From CAZAQS01 sp046485135 (GTDB lineage: Bacteria > Chloroflexota > Anaerolineae > Anaerolineales > UBA4823), in assembly GCA_046485135.1 (NCBI GenBank), contig JAWOHN010000123.1:1-7214 (forward strand): 7,214 bases of DNA, given 5' to 3'. Both the position numbers and the translations under genes were made by a program. A model generated the notes under the pieces. That model worked only from the letters and a program-made list of their open reading frames with translations. It was not told the DNA's origin and did not search any database. Within the stretch, counting starts at the first letter, position 1; every line of letters begins with the position of its first letter. Shown in pieces: positions 5,596 through 7,214 of this stretch.

Positions 5596-7214
5596 ATGAA
5601 ATCGAGAACGTTAATCACAATTGGCCTAATCTTTTTGGCCCTGAGTCTAACGCTGGCGGCTTGTGGCGGACAACCTGCGCCTGCTCCGGCGCCAGAAGTT
5701 GTCTGCCCGGAACCCGAGCCTTGTCCAGACCTGGTCTGCCCGGACCCTGTGCCTTGCCCGGAACCGGTGGTTGCCGATGTGCCCTTTGAAGAAGAGTGGA
5801 TCAATTCACCCCACGCGGACGCCGCAGCCAGAGCCTTCACCTACTGGGATAGCGCCGACCCGGCCCAGATTCCCGAAACCTGTGCAAAATGCCACAGCAC
5901 GCACGGTTTTCTGGATTTCCTGGGTGTGGATGGCAGCGTTTTCGGTGAGGTGAACGCACCCGCAGCCATTGGCACCACCGTCCAATGTATCGCCTGCCAT
6001 AACGACGTCACAGCGGCCATGACCAGCGTGGTCTTCCCCTCCGGCATCGAGCTGGCCGGGCTGGGCGACGAAGCGCGCTGCATGCAGTGCCACCAGGGAC
6101 GCTCCTCCATGGTCCAGGTGGACGCGGCCATCGAAAACGCCGGCCTGACCGGTGATGACGATACCGTCAGCGCCGATCTGGCCTTCATCAATATCCACTA
6201 CTACGCCGCGGCTGCCACCCGTTTCGGCAGCGAGGTCAAGGGTGGCTATGAGTATGCAGGCATGTCTTATGATCCCCGCTTCGACCACGTGGTCGGCTAC
6301 GACACCTGCACGAGCTGCCATAATCCACACACCCTGGAAGTAAAGGTCGAGGAGTGCAGCGTCTGCCATACCAACGTTGCCAGCCTGGAAGACGTGCGCG
6401 GAATCCGCATGGCAGCTTCGCTGGTGGACTATGACGGGGATGGCGACATCTCCCAGGGCGTCCAGGTGGAGCTGGAAGGGCTGCAAGCCAAATTGATGCA
6501 AGTTATCCAAGCTTACGCCACAGAAGTAGCCGGCGTTGCCATCGGCTATAATTCTCAGTCCCACCCGTACTTCTTCATCGATGGGGACGAGAGCGGTGAG
6601 ATCGAAGAAGCCGAAGCAAACCGCGACAACCGCTACGTCTCCTTCACCCCACGCCTGCTCAAAGCAGCCTACAACTACCAGATCACCAAGAAAGATCCAG
6701 GCGGCTTTGCCCACGGTGGGAAGTATCTGATCCAGCTGCTATACGACTCGATCACGGATCTGAACACAGCCATTGCCACCCCGGTGGACATGACCAACGC
6801 ACACCGGGATGACCCGGGTCACTTTGCCGCCTCGACAGGAGCCTTCCGGCACTGGGATGAGGATGGGCTGGTGCCCGGTGGCTGCGCCAAGTGCCACACC
6901 GCTGACGGCCTGCCGCAGTTCCTGTTCGAAGCTTCGCAAGCCAGGGATGGCGTCAGCGGCGTCAACGTCGCCACCCATCCTTCGAGCGGTTTCAACTGCG
7001 CTACCTGCCACTCGGATGTCTCCACCTTCGAGCTGTTCGAGGTCAATAACGTGCGCTTCCCCGGTGGAGCGATCCTGACCTTCGGCGAAGGGGTGAGCAG
7101 CAACCTGTGCATCAACTGCCACCAGGGTCGTGAAGCGAATGCCACCGTCCAGGCCGCCATTCGGCGGGCAGACGTTGGACCCGATGAGGTGTCCGCCGCG
7201 CTGAGCTTCCGCAA
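5596..7214 (+). CDS. Lipoprotein multiheme c-type cytochrome, N-terminal part (3' end off window)
   Basis: ATG 5596 has GAGGAGA (5584-5590) five bases upstream, and the frame stays open to the right edge (539 residues). Residues 1-22 are a lipoprotein signal ending LTLAAC with lipidated Cys23, so the protein should be anchored outside the cytoplasmic membrane. A Pro/Cys-rich linker follows (24-60). Eight CXXCH motifs start at Cys96, 131, 162, 238, 254, 430, 468 and 505. Haems 1-3 and 6-8 form two related modules, each with WD before the first haem, a third motif reading CxxCHQGR, and a VSAxLxF segment about 28 residues later. In module 1 two more haems follow, one as CHNPH. The segment between modules (about 259-400) has an EF-hand loop at 329-340 and a variant at 278-289. 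Inferred role: extracytoplasmic electron transfer, partner unknown. Haem attachment requires the periplasmic-side cytochrome c maturation system. I do not recognise a named gene. Confidence 0.93.
   Translation, partial: MKSRTLITIGLIFLALSLTLAACGGQPAPAPAPEVVCPEPEPCPDLVCPDPVPCPEPVVADVPFEEEWINSPHADAAARAFTYWDSADPAQIPETCAKCHSTHGFLDFLGVDGSVFGEVNAPAAIGTTVQCIACHNDVTAAMTSVVFPSGIELAGLGDEARCMQCHQGRSSMVQVDAAIENAGLTGDDDTVSADLAFINIHYYAAAATRFGSEVKGGYEYAGMSYDPRFDHVVGYDTCTSCHNPHTLEVKVEECSVCHTNVASLEDVRGIRMAASLVDYDGDGDISQGVQVELEGLQAKLMQVIQAYATEVAGVAIGYNSQSHPYFFIDGDESGEIEEAEANRDNRYVSFTPRLLKAAYNYQITKKDPGGFAHGGKYLIQLLYDSITDLNTAIATPVDMTNAHRDDPGHFAASTGAFRHWDEDGLVPGGCAKCHTADGLPQFLFEASQARDGVSGVNVATHPSSGFNCATCHSDVSTFELFEVNNVRFPGGAILTFGEGVSSNLCINCHQGREANATVQAAIRRADVGPDEVSAALSFR
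5701..5766 (+). repeat. Two tandem 33-bp repeats encoding a Pro/Cys-rich linker
   Basis: Units 5701-5733 and 5734-5766 match at 26 of 33 positions and encode VCPEPEPCPDL and VCPDPVPCPEP. They sit in frame directly after the lipoprotein anchor and give cysteines 37, 43, 48 and 54, none in a CXXCH context. Most differences are at third codon positions, so the peptide is better kept than the DNA, suggesting selection on the linker. Confidence 0.8.

Noticed and set aside
5806..6714. Long open frame on the minus strand (302 codons)
   Set aside because: It lies wholly antisense to the cytochrome gene, whose plus-strand frame has eight CXXCH motifs, a lipobox and a good ribosome-binding site. The minus frame shows no recognisable domain.

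Overview
The window reads as a piece of a bacterial chromosome, most likely from a Chloroflexota lineage (Anaerolineae-like). This is an inference from gene content: a GH13 amylosucrase, a two-LysM L,D-transpeptidase, a NarL-type two-component pair with a multi-pass membrane sensor, and a lipoprotein multiheme cytochrome. No rRNA or other phylogenetic marker is present, so the assignment is tentative. I see no mobile element, CRISPR array, tRNA or rRNA gene.

Layout. Positions 1-768 (+) hold the C-terminal part of an amylosucrase cut by the left edge. It is followed by a perfect 25-bp inverted repeat (776-829). Next come two small, closely spaced genes on the same strand: a VOC/glyoxalase-fold protein (862-1254) and a DHCW-type cupin (1266-1595). 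A nested hairpin region (1605-1660) separates them from an exported LysM-Ig-like-LysM-YkuD L,D-transpeptidase (1751-2935, +). This converges, with a gap of only 20 bp, on a response regulator (2956-3642, -) whose histidine kinase partner lies just upstream (3660-5129, -).

A 466-bp non-coding region (5130-5595) separates the kinase from a divergent long reading frame that starts at 5596 (+) and is still open at the right edge (539 full codons visible). It encodes a lipoprotein with eight CXXCH haem-binding motifs in the visible part. There are two related haem modules, separated by a segment with one canonical and one variant EF-hand loop, and preceded by a Pro/Cys-rich tandem-repeat linker. 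From the alignment of the two modules I predict at least ten haems in the full protein.

How the genes may work together. The kinase and regulator form an obvious operon. The divergent arrangement, plus inverted repeats containing TACCC (resembling NarL-family heptamers) near both ends of the intergenic region, suggests that the two-component system may control itself and the cytochrome gene. That link is a hypothesis. The amylosucrase, VOC/cupin and transpeptidase genes look like ordinary metabolic and cell-envelope functions with no clear tie to the cytochrome. The multiheme lipoprotein, with its Ca-binding-like insertion and unusual N-terminal linker, is the most interesting object here and is a candidate for surface or extracellular electron transfer.
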